From Phycisphaerales bacterium UBA1910 (GTDB lineage: Bacteria > Planctomycetota > Phycisphaerae > Phycisphaerales > UBA1924), in contig DDGE01000036.1 in NCBI GenBank assembly GCA_002337545.1, positions 66,195 to 130,194 on the forward strand: DNA of 64,000 bases, written 5' to 3'. Shown here piece after piece: positions 18,676 through 27,719 of this stretch (its first letter is position 1; each line of letters starts with the position of its first letter). Made by a program: the position numbers and the translations under genes. The notes below the pieces were generated by a model, which had not been told where the DNA came from, did no database searches, and saw only the letters and a list, made by a program, of their open reading frames with translations.

Positions 18676-19128
18676 GTGAATCGCGTGCGCTCAAATAAAG
18701 CCTACATACTTGCAGAGCTGCTCTGCACCATCCTGCTAATCGCGATCGCCACAGCGGCAATCGCGCCCGGAGTTTTCAATCGCTCCGAATCTGCTGTGAT
18801 GAATGATATATGCGCCCAGATAGCGGATCTCGATCGCCGCGCTCGGATCGCATCGATCGCTGATGGACCGGTGGTCATCAGGCTGGGTACCGATGCCAAT
18901 GTCCTGCGTCTGATCAGTCAAGGGGAACAGATCTCATCATCACCTATCGTTCGAAGCATATACATGCTTGATCAGGAGGGCCGTCCAATCCAGCGGGTTG
19001 AGTTCGATCGTCTCGGACGGAGCCAGAACTACACTATTCATATCAGTGCCGATCATAAGCGTGCTTTACTACTTTATTTCGACGGCTTCTCTGGCCGTAT
19101 GCGTCTAGTGGAGCATCTCGATGCGTGA
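18676..19128 (+). CDS. gspH: Minor pseudopilin, GspH-like
   Basis: A 150-residue protein with a prepilin-like start: SNKA-YILAELLCTILLIAIATAAIAPGVF. Ala replaces Gly at -1, while Glu is kept at +5. The C-terminal part is a short strand-rich domain (GPVVIRLGTDANVLRLI, PIQRVEFDRLGRSQNYTIHIS). Position between gspG and the gspI-like gene, plus size, favour GspH. It starts 3 bp after gspG stops and overlaps the next gene by 8 bp. Confidence 0.8.
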   Translation: MNRVRSNKAYILAELLCTILLIAIATAAIAPGVFNRSESAVMNDICAQIADLDRRARIASIADGPVVIRLGTDANVLRLISQGEQISSSPIVRSIYMLDQEGRPIQRVEFDRLGRSQNYTIHISADHKRALLLYFDGFSGRMRLVEHLDA

Positions 19129-19402
19129 GAACCAAGGATTTACACTCCTTGAAGTAGTACTGGCTGCCGCAATGCTTGCCATGGTTGTGGCAGTTTGCGC
19201 CAGAGTCATCCAAGTGCCTTCAGTTCACCCCGGTCCAATGCTGACCAACGCATTCACAGTTACAGAATCCAGTAGGAATCGGAATGAAGTGTTGGACTTT
19301 GATTCGCATGTTGGTGATTCAATCAATGGGCGATGGAGAGTATCTCAACATAGTCATGGGGTCGTCTTAGTTTGGGTTCGATCATCGGATTCACAGCCAT
19401 GA
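19121..19402 (+). CDS. gspI: Minor pseudopilin, GspI-like
   Basis: Only 93 residues. It begins MRENQG-FTLLEVVLAAAMLAMVVAVCARV, a canonical prepilin site with Glu at +5, followed by a short tail with no clear fold. GspI is usually ~120 residues, so this is a compact version. In assembled pseudopili GspI starts the tip complex with GspJ and GspK, which follow here. Confidence 0.78.
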   Translation: MRENQGFTLLEVVLAAAMLAMVVAVCARVIQVPSVHPGPMLTNAFTVTESSRNRNEVLDFDSHVGDSINGRWRVSQHSHGVVLVWVRSSDSQP

Positions 19403-19881
19403 TCAGTCGCGCGTTCTCACTCATCGAACTGGTGCTTTCGCTAGCACTCATGAGCACACTCTTGGCGGTTGCCGTAAGTTGGGCGAGCACAGCAATGCGA
19501 CTACAGCGTGATCGTGCGCACTCGATGAATGTCATTCGATCGATCGAACTCTTGGATCGAGCAATACGGGTTGACCTCCTGCAGCTTGATGCGTCGGCGC
19601 AAAGTAAACGCCCTCGGATCGAACTCGATGATCAAAACCTACATATTGACACTCGTGATCAAGGTCCACGAAGGGTCAACTATTACTTCGACCCCACTTC
19701 ACGCTCAATTCTTCGATCGAGTAGTCCGGACGAAATTGATTTTATCACAACTGCAGATTCTCTTGCTTTTATGCTTGAACATGAACCGGGATCAGATTTT
19801 GCGGTTCTACGGGTACTTGTGACTGTCGAAGGAGGACAGCACCAGCTTATACATAATGTACCGGCGAGGTGGGTCAGATGA
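19399..19881 (+). CDS. gspJ: Minor pseudopilin, GspJ-like
   Basis: I start at the ATG at 19399, which overlaps the previous stop (ATGA); an upstream TTG would place nine odd residues before the prepilin signal. The 160-residue product starts MISRA-FSLIELVLSLALMSTLLAVAVSW, with Ala at -1 and Glu at +5. A ~110-residue domain follows (RVNYYFDPTSRSILRSSSPDEIDFITTADSL) that resembles the GspJ/PulJ family. Position and size support GspJ. Confidence 0.8.
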   Translation: MISRAFSLIELVLSLALMSTLLAVAVSWASTAMRLQRDRAHSMNVIRSIELLDRAIRVDLLQLDASAQSKRPRIELDDQNLHIDTRDQGPRRVNYYFDPTSRSILRSSSPDEIDFITTADSLAFMLEHEPGSDFAVLRVLVTVEGGQHQLIHNVPARWVR

Positions 19882-20645
19882 TACGAAGCGGTTTCGCCAT
19901 GCTCTTAACACTCGGGGCACTCGTCATTGTTGTCATGGCAACATCGATTATCTCACGCGAGAGAGCAACCGATTCATTCGAAGCGAGAATCCACGCCGAT
20001 TTTCTTGACGCGATGATCACTGCTGAATCGGCGCACGATCCGATTCTGGCATGGCTCGAAACTGAATCGAAAGATGTCACGGTTCATCCCAATTCGATCT
20101 CTCCCATGATCCGCGTTCTCAATGACACTTTCCAGATCGACAAGAAACGGGTGCGGATCACTATCAATGCCTGGGATCAGTTTGCGATGATACCGAATGG
20201 CGAGCAGATCCGGGAGTACGAAGCAATCTCCGGCCTTGATCAAATCAACAGCCCTGTCTCAGTGTTCCCAAGTTCACTTCACCCCAAAAACTTGGGCGCT
20301 AACATTGCAACTCATAATCCGATCCTCGGTCAGCAGACTCGAGGAAATGGCATGCCTTCGGTCAATCTGAATACCACACCCGCACCAAAACTCAAGCAAC
20401 TCTTCTTACAATACAACATTTCAGGGCTTGATAAGGTACTCTCTTCGCGAGCTAAGAGCGAATCCGCAAGAGGCTCTTCAATCCGTGTCGATGGTCAAAC
20501 GACTTTACGATTTGTCTCATCGAGCCAGTCTTGGTCAATCCGAACCGATGTTCAGTTTGGCCTCGCATCGTTGAGCTTGTGGTCTGTCTATGTCCAGCGA
20601 GGCGGCAACTGGATGCTGGAGCAACGCATTGTCATCCCAGATTGA
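19878..20645 (+). CDS. gspK: Tip pseudopilin GspK-like
   Basis: Start taken at ATG 19878, again ATGA-coupled to the previous stop. The product begins MIRSG-FAMLLTLGALVIVVMATSII: a prepilin site with Gly at -1 but no Glu at +5, the hallmark of GspK. The remaining ~225 residues are shorter than the ~300 usual for GspK. A helix-hairpin-like segment (NLNTTPAPKLKQLFLQYNISGL) matches the SAM-like part of the family. It would cap the pseudopilus. Confidence 0.82.
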   Translation: MIRSGFAMLLTLGALVIVVMATSIISRERATDSFEARIHADFLDAMITAESAHDPILAWLETESKDVTVHPNSISPMIRVLNDTFQIDKKRVRITINAWDQFAMIPNGEQIREYEAISGLDQINSPVSVFPSSLHPKNLGANIATHNPILGQQTRGNGMPSVNLNTTPAPKLKQLFLQYNISGLDKVLSSRAKSESARGSSIRVDGQTTLRFVSSSQSWSIRTDVQFGLASLSLWSVYVQRGGNWMLEQRIVIPD

Positions 20646-21114
20646 CCCCATTCTGTTCCAACGACGTCTGCGACTTGTGATCCTCGTGATCGGCTTGTGC
20701 TTTGCCATGATTGTCTCCGCATGGGCTTTGAGTGATCCCGCCACGACGAACTTCGTGGGTGCTGTACCGAGTCCATCTGATTCAGAAGACACGCATGATA
20801 CATCAGCGCTCCAATTGCAACAGACACTCAACCCAGTAGATTTCAATACCGTCTTGTGGCGATTTGCGCCAGAGCCGGTCGTCAAAGAATTACCTCCTCC
20901 CCCTCCCCTGCCGAATCTAGAACTGCTCGGGATCACTTCGATCGGGGGGCAGCCTGCCGCGATGATCTTTGACCCAAGTTCTGGCCATATGGCCACGCTT
21001 AAGGTTGGGGATTTGCTTGGGCCGACCACCATTCTCAAGATCGAGATTAACAGTGTAAGTTGTATCGCGCATGAACGCCCCTTCACACTTACGCTCGGCG
21101 AGGGCTTGCCATGA
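20590..21114 (+). CDS. gspC: GspC-like inner-membrane linker
   Basis: A 174-residue single-pass protein: short N-terminal part, one membrane helix (~28-48, LVILVIGLCFAMIVSAWAL), a proline-rich spacer (KELPPPPPLPNLELLGI) and a ~60-residue domain (IGGQPAAMIFDPSSGHMATLKVGDLLG) matching the homology region of GspC that binds the secretin. There is no PDZ domain. The ATG at 20590 would overlap gspK by 56 bp; a TTG at 20629 is an alternative. Its place after gspK rather than before gspD is unusual compared with proteobacterial operons. Confidence 0.7.
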   Translation: MSSEAATGCWSNALSSQIDPILFQRRLRLVILVIGLCFAMIVSAWALSDPATTNFVGAVPSPSDSEDTHDTSALQLQQTLNPVDFNTVLWRFAPEPVVKELPPPPPLPNLELLGITSIGGQPAAMIFDPSSGHMATLKVGDLLGPTTILKIEINSVSCIAHERPFTLTLGEGLP

Positions 21115-21959
21115 CCTCGGTGAAGATACATCCCGATGAACTCTTTCTGGCGATCCTCTGCGCCCCAATGTCACACGGACGCCATCGGGTTCAAGAACTC
21201 TTCTATGCCTTCGAATCGTGCGTGCCCGTGGATACCGAAACACTGCAGACGGTGTACCACCCGCTCCGCGACAAGCGGGTGCTCGCGGTCGCCATCTCGA
21301 AAGAAAGAGCATTGGAACTCGGAGCCGATGTCTCTGCTGCCCACCCGCAGTTCTGGCCTGAGTGGCTCGATCTTTGCACACAATCTGTGCCGCCAGAGCG
21401 TGTCAATCTCCTTGTTGGATCATGTACGCCTGTGAATGTCTCTAGGAGCCGGCGGTTCACACGGCATGCCACTTTTCTGCTTGTCGCGTTGTTCGCGGTG
21501 CTGTGCTCGTGGGGTCTAGAGCGACGAATCCGGCAAGCAAATTATTCTATCGATTTTGCACGCGCTCAAATCAGTGCGATTTATCAAGAAGCCCTCGGTC
21601 CATCGGGAACACTCAACGCTCAACCTCCAGCTGCGATGCTAACCGCCAAGCTTAGGAAGCTGAGATCGACCCGTTCGAACGATATGGATTTCCCAGATGT
21701 GCCATCACCTGCTGACGCGCTTCTCGCGAAGGTACTTCGTGCTTGGCCAGCTGATGCATTGCTCCGCGCAGATTCAATCTCCATCTCAGCAAGCGCGGTG
21801 GAAATCACGGTATTCGCGGATCGTGCTCAAGATACAACTGATCTTCTTGTAGCTCTTCAGCAGATTGATGAGCTCGAACCGACCACCTCATCAAGCAATC
21901 TGCAGCGAGGAGAAACGCGTTTCGTGATTAGGATGAATCGCATTGGGGATGTCCCATGA
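21111..21959 (+). CDS. gspL: GspL-like platform protein
   Basis: 282 residues: ~115 cytoplasmic residues, one membrane helix (~118-136, FLLVALFAVLCSWGLERRI), a coiled linker and a periplasmic ferredoxin-like domain (ADSISISASAVEITVFADRAQDTTDLLVALQQIDEL). This is the GspL/PilN layout with a much reduced actin-like cytoplasmic domain. It overlaps both neighbours by 4 bp. Assignment rests on layout and position between the gspC-like and gspM-like genes. Confidence 0.68.
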   Translation: MTSVKIHPDELFLAILCAPMSHGRHRVQELFYAFESCVPVDTETLQTVYHPLRDKRVLAVAISKERALELGADVSAAHPQFWPEWLDLCTQSVPPERVNLLVGSCTPVNVSRSRRFTRHATFLLVALFAVLCSWGLERRIRQANYSIDFARAQISAIYQEALGPSGTLNAQPPAAMLTAKLRKLRSTRSNDMDFPDVPSPADALLAKVLRAWPADALLRADSISISASAVEITVFADRAQDTTDLLVALQQIDELEPTTSSSNLQRGETRFVIRMNRIGDVP

Positions 21960-22486
21960 CCAGATCAACACAACACATAATCACCCTCTTCTTTGCATCA
22001 TTTTCGCTCTTAATCATTCAGTTCGTTCGTTCAACAAAGTCAGCGTCACAGCTGATAGCGGTGCAAAATCAACTCAATAGCGTTCAGATTGATGTACAAG
22101 AACTCCACCGGCTCTCTTCGCAATCCGCAAACCATATTTATGGATCTCCACCAGACGCGGATGTCCAGGCTGCAGTAGCCGATGTGCTAGAGTGGATCGG
22201 CTTACCAGCCAACACCGCGGTGAGCATCCGTCGGGAATCGGATCGGCAACTCAATCATGATCCCACACAATCCCGTATCAGGATCCGAGAAATGAGTATC
22301 GAGCTCCGCTCCATCTCGCCTCCAGTGCTTGGCGAGTTCCTGAAGAGATGGCGAGATCAGGAACCCGCATGGACTGTTCACGCGATCTCACTCCGGAAGA
22401 GTACATCACGCGCGAGTAAAGCAAACGAGTATCATGTTAACTTGACCTGCACCGCTCGCTACACCGACACGAGACCTGACCCATGA
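21956..22486 (+). CDS. gspM: GspM-like platform protein
   Basis: 176 residues with an N-terminal membrane helix (IITLFFASFSLLIIQFV), a heptad-like stretch (LIAVQNQLNSVQIDVQELHRLSSQ) and a C-terminal ferredoxin-like domain (IRIREMSIELRSISPPVLGEFLKRW). This is the GspM/PilO layout, and it would pair with the preceding GspL-like protein in the inner-membrane platform. It is coupled to both neighbours by 4-bp overlaps. Confidence 0.68.
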   Translation: MTRSTQHIITLFFASFSLLIIQFVRSTKSASQLIAVQNQLNSVQIDVQELHRLSSQSANHIYGSPPDADVQAAVADVLEWIGLPANTAVSIRRESDRQLNHDPTQSRIRIREMSIELRSISPPVLGEFLKRWRDQEPAWTVHAISLRKSTSRASKANEYHVNLTCTARYTDTRPDP

Positions 22487-23046
22487 TTCGTATCACACTG
22501 TTCACTCTCTTTCTCGTTTCCACGCTCCCCCTCTTCTCATGCACAACAGGTTCAGGCCCATACCGTCATGCTGATCCACAGCGACGCGATACCGCAAAGG
22601 CTCAGCGTCTCACCCGCGAGGCGGCAGATTGGATCGAGACTAATCCGATCACAGCAGAGAAACTGCTTCGCGAAGCCCTTGCCGAAGATATTTATTATGG
22701 CCCTGCGCATAACAATCTCGGCGTGCTCTTTATCGAGCAAGGCCGCCTATACCAAGCAGCCGCTGAGTTCGAATGGGCCCGCAAGCTTATGCCGGGAAAT
22801 CCAGAGCCAAGGCTCAATCTTGGCCTCACACTCGAACACGGCGGACGAATAGACGAAGCAATCCAATCGTATGAAGCCGCTCTCGCGATAACCCCAGAGC
22901 ACCTCGATTCCGTGCAAGCCCTCGTCCGCTGCCAGATAAGGTACAACCTGCTTGACTCTCAAGTCGCAGATCGGCTCAAGATCATCGCAATGCGTGGAAC
23001 ACCGGAATGGTCAAACTGGGCGCGGCAGCGTTTGCTTGAGCTTTGA
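22483..23046 (+). CDS. TPR lipoprotein, possible secretin pilotin
   Basis: 187 residues. A lipoprotein signal (FTLFLVSTLPLFSC, Cys20) is followed by about three TPR helices pairs (AEKLLREALAEDIYYGPAHNNLG, GRLYQAAAEFEWARKLMPGNP, GRIDEAIQSYEAALAITPEHLD). As the last gene of the secretion operon and a TPR lipoprotein it resembles PilF-type pilotins that place secretins in the outer membrane. That role is inferred from position and architecture only. Confidence 0.72.
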   Translation: MIRITLFTLFLVSTLPLFSCTTGSGPYRHADPQRRDTAKAQRLTREAADWIETNPITAEKLLREALAEDIYYGPAHNNLGVLFIEQGRLYQAAAEFEWARKLMPGNPEPRLNLGLTLEHGGRIDEAIQSYEAALAITPEHLDSVQALVRCQIRYNLLDSQVADRLKIIAMRGTPEWSNWARQRLLEL

Positions 23047-23284
23047 AGCAGACTCGAGTCATATATTCATAGCTTGCTCCGTAATTCAACTCAGAATAGG
23101 GGTAACAACGATCTCCCTGCGCCCCTCCTCAAATCGTATGAGAGGCATTTCTCCCAAATAGTCTCACTTCTAGAAATCTGACTGAACCAGTGAGCTCGCA
23201 TAGAAGCGAGATACCTCCCCGTCACACCTAAAACGGCAGAAACGACACCCCTTCGAGATGCCGTTTCCAATGTCTATTTTCAAT
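23047..23284. other. Intergenic tail of the secretion operon and island left flank
   Basis: No gene seen. The notable element is the inverted repeat at 23231-23266 described separately. Sequence left of 23285 should be the original chromosome downstream of tRNA-Ser before the island entered. Confidence 0.5.
23231..23266 (-). terminator. Hairpin, likely former terminator of tRNA-Ser
   Basis: AAACGGCA at 23231-23238 and TGCCGTTT at 23259-23266 form an 8-bp stem with a 20-nt loop. Read on the minus strand it ends in TTTT. It lies 19 bp beyond the island's left att site, where the tRNA-Ser terminator would have been before integration. Confidence 0.5.
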
Positions 23285-23302
23285 CGGAGAGGGGGGATTC
23301 GA
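23285..23302 (+). repeat. Left attachment site of the island (tRNA-Ser 3' end copy)
   Basis: CGGAGAGGGGGGATTCGA matches the tRNA-Ser 3' end at 58020-58038 in the same orientation, except for one G fewer in the G run (6 versus 7). Direct repeats of a tRNA 3' end bounding a foreign segment are the normal trace of tyrosine-recombinase integration. Confidence 0.75.
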
Positions 23303-23588
23303 TAGGTGCTCATTTCCAAAACCTCAGCCGTTGGCCAGAATCGCCATAATCACCTGCAGGAAGCGAACTTCCGTATTCTACCTCGTGTCCGGTGGTATCC
23401 GATTTTCGGGTCAATCCTGAGAGCCCGAGTGCTCACCCGGTGCTCATTTGGTAATTTGAGAGCGTAGAGGGCACCCTCTATGGCTAGGTTTCTCAGAGAG
23501 ATATCCATCAAAAATGATCGACTTGCCTGAATGAAGTTGGATCAGAACAAGGTATTCATGCGCATGAAAACTTCTTCCATATCTACTG
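23303..23588. other. Island left-end noncoding region
   Basis: No gene seen. It holds GTGCTCAT at 23306, the 24-bp repeat at 23429-23452 and a 16-bp near-perfect palindrome TAGAGGG-CA-CCCTCTA at 23465-23480. Such site clusters fit an attP arm region. Confidence 0.5.
23429..23452 (+). repeat. Left-end copy of a GTGCTCAC-type 24-bp repeat
   Basis: The 24 bases contain GTGCTCACC and, 11 bp later, GTGCTCATTTGGT. They match 57928-57951 near the right end with three mismatches. Likely recombinase arm-type or accessory-factor sites. Confidence 0.6.
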
Positions 23589-26480
23589 CTAATTTGCCTC
23601 TTGAAGAAGCTCGCCAAACTCTAGATATCCTCGGCGACCAAGTGCATCGATTACTTGCTTGGCTAATTCACAAGCATCTCCTTTTGCAGACATAGCGATT
23701 TGCAGTATTTTTTTCGCTTCCTTTTTCCAACTCGGAATGCGCCATCCTTCAACATCACCCATTACAAGCATTTGAATGATTTTCACGGAACGAAGAGGAT
23801 CATGGGTACAGACCGTCGCAAGATGTTCAACAATCAAATGATCTGGCTCTGCACGAGGTGCGGCAGAGACAAACTCTTCCAGTTGAGCAAGCGACCATTG
23901 AGGATCAAGTGCACCAGAACTGAACCAATATCCAAAAACAGAGCTTTGCGGATTGTTCTTTGCATCTTGTTGGCCAATATCACGCCAATAAATTTCCCAG
24001 AGATCAGCGAACCGATCTAGGACTTCTTGGGGAAGTTTCTCCTTCTGACCCGACAAGCTCCTCCCAACGAATTTAACGGCGTGAGATCTGATGGATACAG
24101 GTGTTTTTGATATAAGCCGCAGAAGGATCGCATTGTCTGCTTCCATTCCAGCTTTGGAATCCGACCCGAGATCACCGCGCCCATATAAGACCATAAGATG
24201 TTCTCCTAATCGATTCCAGTGTTTGTCTGCTGTATCTTCATTCGTACCTAACTGTATGCTTTGGTCAATCGCGTACGAGAACTGATCTTGTAGCATACGA
24301 TAAAACACGCGATGTGGATGGCTTGAAAACAAGAAGGTGACCCAAGCCGCCCACCCAAATGCGTGAGCAGGATCAGTCTCGATTTTACGGAGATCGAAGA
24401 TGTGTGCGCAATGGTCATCGAGCCAACCCTGATCGATATTATAAAGCAATCCCATGCGTGACCCGAATGCCGCTCTCCCGCCAAAATCCGCGTCCGGTCG
24501 CGTTAGCTCCGCTTCCAATAAAGCTTTTACCTCTGGGATCGCATCAAAACCACCCTCAAGTGATCCGGGTGTGATTTGGTCGCCTGAGAGTAGTTCTCCG
24601 ACCCATTCCGCAAAGGCAAGTACAGCTTGCATGGCTTTGCCCCGTGTGGAGTTCAACATCACTGTGAGCCAATCAACTTCTCGCGGATCTCTAGCTTGAT
24701 TCTCCACGATGTAGGACTTAGCTGGGAAAGACACCAATGGCTCAATCACTGTCCAGAGATCATCCCTGTATTGAATTCCATATGCCGGTTTTCCTTTGCA
24801 TCCGTGAGATTTTGTGATTTCTTCTACCATTGATGCGATCGAATCTCGCGTCCACTGCCAATCCCGATCTACCAGGCCTCCATCATCCCCATGATCAAAC
24901 TTCTCGTCATCTGGGTGACTAAGCACCCATTGGGCAAGTTCAAGGACAGGCTTGAGGTCAATGGAAATCGAATCCTTGGCAGCTTGTTGCATTGTCTCAA
25001 AAAATCGTCGAACAAACATCGGGCCACACTTGCGTACAGCCATTGCCTCGCGAGAAAATGCCACAGGGTCCTGAGCTAGGTAAGTTCCGAATGTATGCGA
25101 TAGGCCTTCCAGATTCGGCCCCTCAAACCTGTTCGTATCCGGGCTTGGCTTCCAAGTGGATACTTTTTCTACAGCTTCAACGAATGTCAAAGATGTCAGC
25201 TCGTCAAGTGTATATGGGCTTTCAGTTTCCACGCTACGAAAGGAGCTTTGAGAGAAATTCAAGTCTGCCAATTCGGGCTCGCCGTACTCCTTATGCATCT
25301 TATCATAAAAATCTCTCTTTTCACCACTCAGATGCGCATGTATCCAATGCAACCGTTTGAACTTCCAATAGTTTCGTTGGCGATCGATCCGTTCGGGATC
25401 ATCTGGTTCATCGTAATATTCAGGTCTTATCCCCTCGGGGCCTTGGTCGACCCACTCCAGCCATTCATCTTGCTGTATTTGATTCAACAAAATCCATTGT
25501 GTGCGAAATAGTCTTGCATACTCATGAATCACAGCCATGCTCGCAAAATGATCGCGATTCATCATCTCAGAGCACGTAAGTTCTGGATTCTGATGGCCAA
25601 ACTCTGTGAGAAGATGTAATCGAAGCCTGACGAATACATGTCCTGTTTTGTAGTCAAGTATTCGACACACATCCTCGATGCTGATCTGCTTCGCGTGTAT
25701 CGCAATCTCACAAGCGTCCCGCACACAGCCAAGAAAATTTGAGGCAAACTTATAGTCACTATTCTGTTCATGGTCTTCTATCGCAGGACGCCAAATAAAT
25801 GATGTCTGATCCTTAACGCTCCCATGGCGATCCGGTATTTGTACGATATCTTCTAACCAAGTGGCGATTATCGAGATAAATTTGTCTGCACTGGTCCTCG
25901 ATAAGTTTGGTATCACATGATTCCGCATACCCTCAAAATACGAGAAATCAGATTGCCTTTTTCGTGTAAAACTATCAGGATCGCCACTAGCAACGAAGCA
26001 ACTCTTCGTCAATTTCAAAGCTGCCTCTATTTCTCCGCCCAAGACTAGCTTTTCAACGAGTTTCCCGATGTCCGTCAGGATGTAGTCGGTATATGTGCTC
26101 TGATTTGCGTTTCCAATAACATCAATCAGCTTGACCGCGATTTTTGCAGGCATTGAGTTGGCTGCTTGCACCCTGTCATAAGCCACAGTCCAGTTCTTGG
26201 TTGATGGCATTTGGGCGAATACATCAGCCACCTCTTCTGGGGCTAAATCTGCCATACGTGCCAAATATTGGGATTGAGGCCATGGTGGGCAACGTAATCG
26301 TCCATCATCCATCTCCACAAGACTGGGGGGAGTGTCAAACATCGCGTGCTGTCGCAACGGGGAAATCCACCAAGGATTTTGCAAGTTGCCAAAGAAGTGT
26401 CGCTCATGCTGAGGTGCACTCAGTCGATTGACTGCATCGCTCACTTGCTCAGGAGTTGGCTTCTTGAAGGATGTCATCAA
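23589..26480 (-). CDS. Large helical protein of unknown function (second gene of a two-gene operon)
   Basis: 963 residues that I cannot assign to a family. The sequence is almost entirely predicted helix with many Trp and paired helices (for example LKPVLELAQWVLSHPDDEKFD, AMQAVLAFAEWVGELLSG, VLDRFADLWEIYWRDIG), which suggests a HEAT-like solenoid. I see no Walker motifs, nuclease motif, signal peptide or membrane segment. Its start overlaps the end of the upstream gene by 32 bp, so the two are probably coupled. Large helical proteins paired with a small partner in restriction-rich islands are often parts of phage-defence systems; that role is an inference from context. Confidence 0.7.
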   Translation of the reverse strand: MMTSFKKPTPEQVSDAVNRLSAPQHERHFFGNLQNPWWISPLRQHAMFDTPPSLVEMDDGRLRCPPWPQSQYLARMADLAPEEVADVFAQMPSTKNWTVAYDRVQAANSMPAKIAVKLIDVIGNANQSTYTDYILTDIGKLVEKLVLGGEIEAALKLTKSCFVASGDPDSFTRKRQSDFSYFEGMRNHVIPNLSRTSADKFISIIATWLEDIVQIPDRHGSVKDQTSFIWRPAIEDHEQNSDYKFASNFLGCVRDACEIAIHAKQISIEDVCRILDYKTGHVFVRLRLHLLTEFGHQNPELTCSEMMNRDHFASMAVIHEYARLFRTQWILLNQIQQDEWLEWVDQGPEGIRPEYYDEPDDPERIDRQRNYWKFKRLHWIHAHLSGEKRDFYDKMHKEYGEPELADLNFSQSSFRSVETESPYTLDELTSLTFVEAVEKVSTWKPSPDTNRFEGPNLEGLSHTFGTYLAQDPVAFSREAMAVRKCGPMFVRRFFETMQQAAKDSISIDLKPVLELAQWVLSHPDDEKFDHGDDGGLVDRDWQWTRDSIASMVEEITKSHGCKGKPAYGIQYRDDLWTVIEPLVSFPAKSYIVENQARDPREVDWLTVMLNSTRGKAMQAVLAFAEWVGELLSGDQITPGSLEGGFDAIPEVKALLEAELTRPDADFGGRAAFGSRMGLLYNIDQGWLDDHCAHIFDLRKIETDPAHAFGWAAWVTFLFSSHPHRVFYRMLQDQFSYAIDQSIQLGTNEDTADKHWNRLGEHLMVLYGRGDLGSDSKAGMEADNAILLRLISKTPVSIRSHAVKFVGRSLSGQKEKLPQEVLDRFADLWEIYWRDIGQQDAKNNPQSSVFGYWFSSGALDPQWSLAQLEEFVSAAPRAEPDHLIVEHLATVCTHDPLRSVKIIQMLVMGDVEGWRIPSWKKEAKKILQIAMSAKGDACELAKQVIDALGRRGYLEFGELLQEAN

Positions 26481-27204
26481 GCTCTCCTTTGATCGTAAAA
26501 TGTGGCGCTATTAGTGAGTGAAGAGTTCTTTCAAAAGCTTCAAAGTTATCCCGAAGACCCTCATCAGTGGGCAACTTGTTCGGATCCCTGACTAGATGAG
26601 CGCGACGGGTAAACCAAACCCGTGCCTTATCAAATGTGCGGATCACACGGTCGGATGGCATGGATCCTGCTGTGGCATATTGGCGATACAAAGCTTCAGC
26701 CAGCACTCGACCACTCGACGCCTGGTTCTTGATGGTTTCATGTTGTTGTACGAGAGCATAAACTTGTCGAATTGAATGCATCGAAATACTAATCATGTTG
26801 GAAGAATCAGGATTCTCTTTGTCGGCAGATGGATCAAATGATTCGACAAAGTAGGATTCAAACGCGATAGCGATTTTATCAATAGCAGCAGGGTATACAG
26901 CTCCGCCATGTAGCCGGCTGTAATTGCCATCGAGAATCGCAGGAAGCTCGTTATAGATGTCACGGACGATGTGGCAGATCAGATGAATACGGGCTGGAAT
27001 AATGCCGTCATTGATCATGATAACCGCAGCTTCATATGGCGCAGCAAGCGATGGGGCTACCTCTAAGAACCATTTCAGAAGCTCTTGCTGATGAGGCTTC
27101 CATTCAGCAGGCGATCTTTGCGCGACATTCTTGCTAGGTATTGAATCCATGAGAAATCTTGTACCATCACCAGGCGCATCTCCCAAGCCAGAATCATCGC
27201 ACAT
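26449..27204 (-). CDS. Unknown partner protein (first gene of a two-gene operon)
   Basis: Up to 251 residues; ATG 27150 (MDSIPSKN) is an alternative start, and neither has a strong ribosome site. The protein is helical and looks soluble, with EWKPHQQELLKWFLEVAPSL near the N-terminus, ARIHLICHIVRDIYNELPAIL and TFDKARVWFTRRAHLVRDPNKLP. I recognise no domain. It lies upstream of, and overlapping, the 963-residue gene, so the pair is likely one functional unit. The operon runs away from the ArdC operon that begins at 27426. Confidence 0.65.
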   Translation of the reverse strand: MCDDSGLGDAPGDGTRFLMDSIPSKNVAQRSPAEWKPHQQELLKWFLEVAPSLAAPYEAAVIMINDGIIPARIHLICHIVRDIYNELPAILDGNYSRLHGGAVYPAAIDKIAIAFESYFVESFDPSADKENPDSSNMISISMHSIRQVYALVQQHETIKNQASSGRVLAEALYRQYATAGSMPSDRVIRTFDKARVWFTRRAHLVRDPNKLPTDEGLRDNFEAFERTLHSLIAPHFTIKGELDDILQEANS

Positions 27205-27425
27205 GCCCTGGCAACGCTATCTGTACTCCTGTGCGCTGTTTGTTGATGTTCATGATACGCCCTTGCCGTGATTCTCGCGGTGTTCAAGCGGCCGTCAGCT
27301 TCCGTGACTCAAAAATGAGTCGTGTGCAGCCGATTCCCCACCCTGTGGGCGGCTTTCGCTGGATCACCGCTCCGCTCACGCCCAATCAGGGCCATGATCA
27401 ACAACAACTACAGGAGTACTACACA

Positions 27426-27719
27426 ATGTCTACCAATCAAAAACCATTCGATAAAGTCGTCCTTGGATCCATTCAGCTGGCGATCTGGAAGAACACCAAT
27501 GACAAAGGCAACGCCTACTACAGCGTGACCTTCGAGAAACGCTATCGGGATGCCGAGGGTGAATGGAAATCAACCTCATCGCTCAACCGTGATGATCTGT
27601 TGGTGCTTGCCCAAGCATCCGAGATGGCCTTTCGATCCGTCCATGAAGCTCAAGCTCAGGATCGAGTACAAGCAGTGGCCAATGCCCAAGCTCAACAGCA
27701 AACCGCAGCCGCTCGATGA
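27426..27719 (+). CDS. Small conserved mobile-element protein upstream of ardC
   Basis: 97 residues from ATG 27426, with AGGAG nine bases upstream; the frame is open further upstream but those codons are not protein-like. The sequence FDKVVLGSIQLAIWKNTNDKGNAYYSVTFEKRYRDAEGEWKSTSSL resembles small single-stranded-DNA or replication-linked proteins found beside ArdC-type genes on plasmids and integrated elements. The tail is Gln/Ala-rich. The stop overlaps the next ATG (ATGA), so it is coupled to ardC. Confidence 0.75.
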   Translation: MSTNQKPFDKVVLGSIQLAIWKNTNDKGNAYYSVTFEKRYRDAEGEWKSTSSLNRDDLLVLAQASEMAFRSVHEAQAQDRVQAVANAQAQQQTAAAR

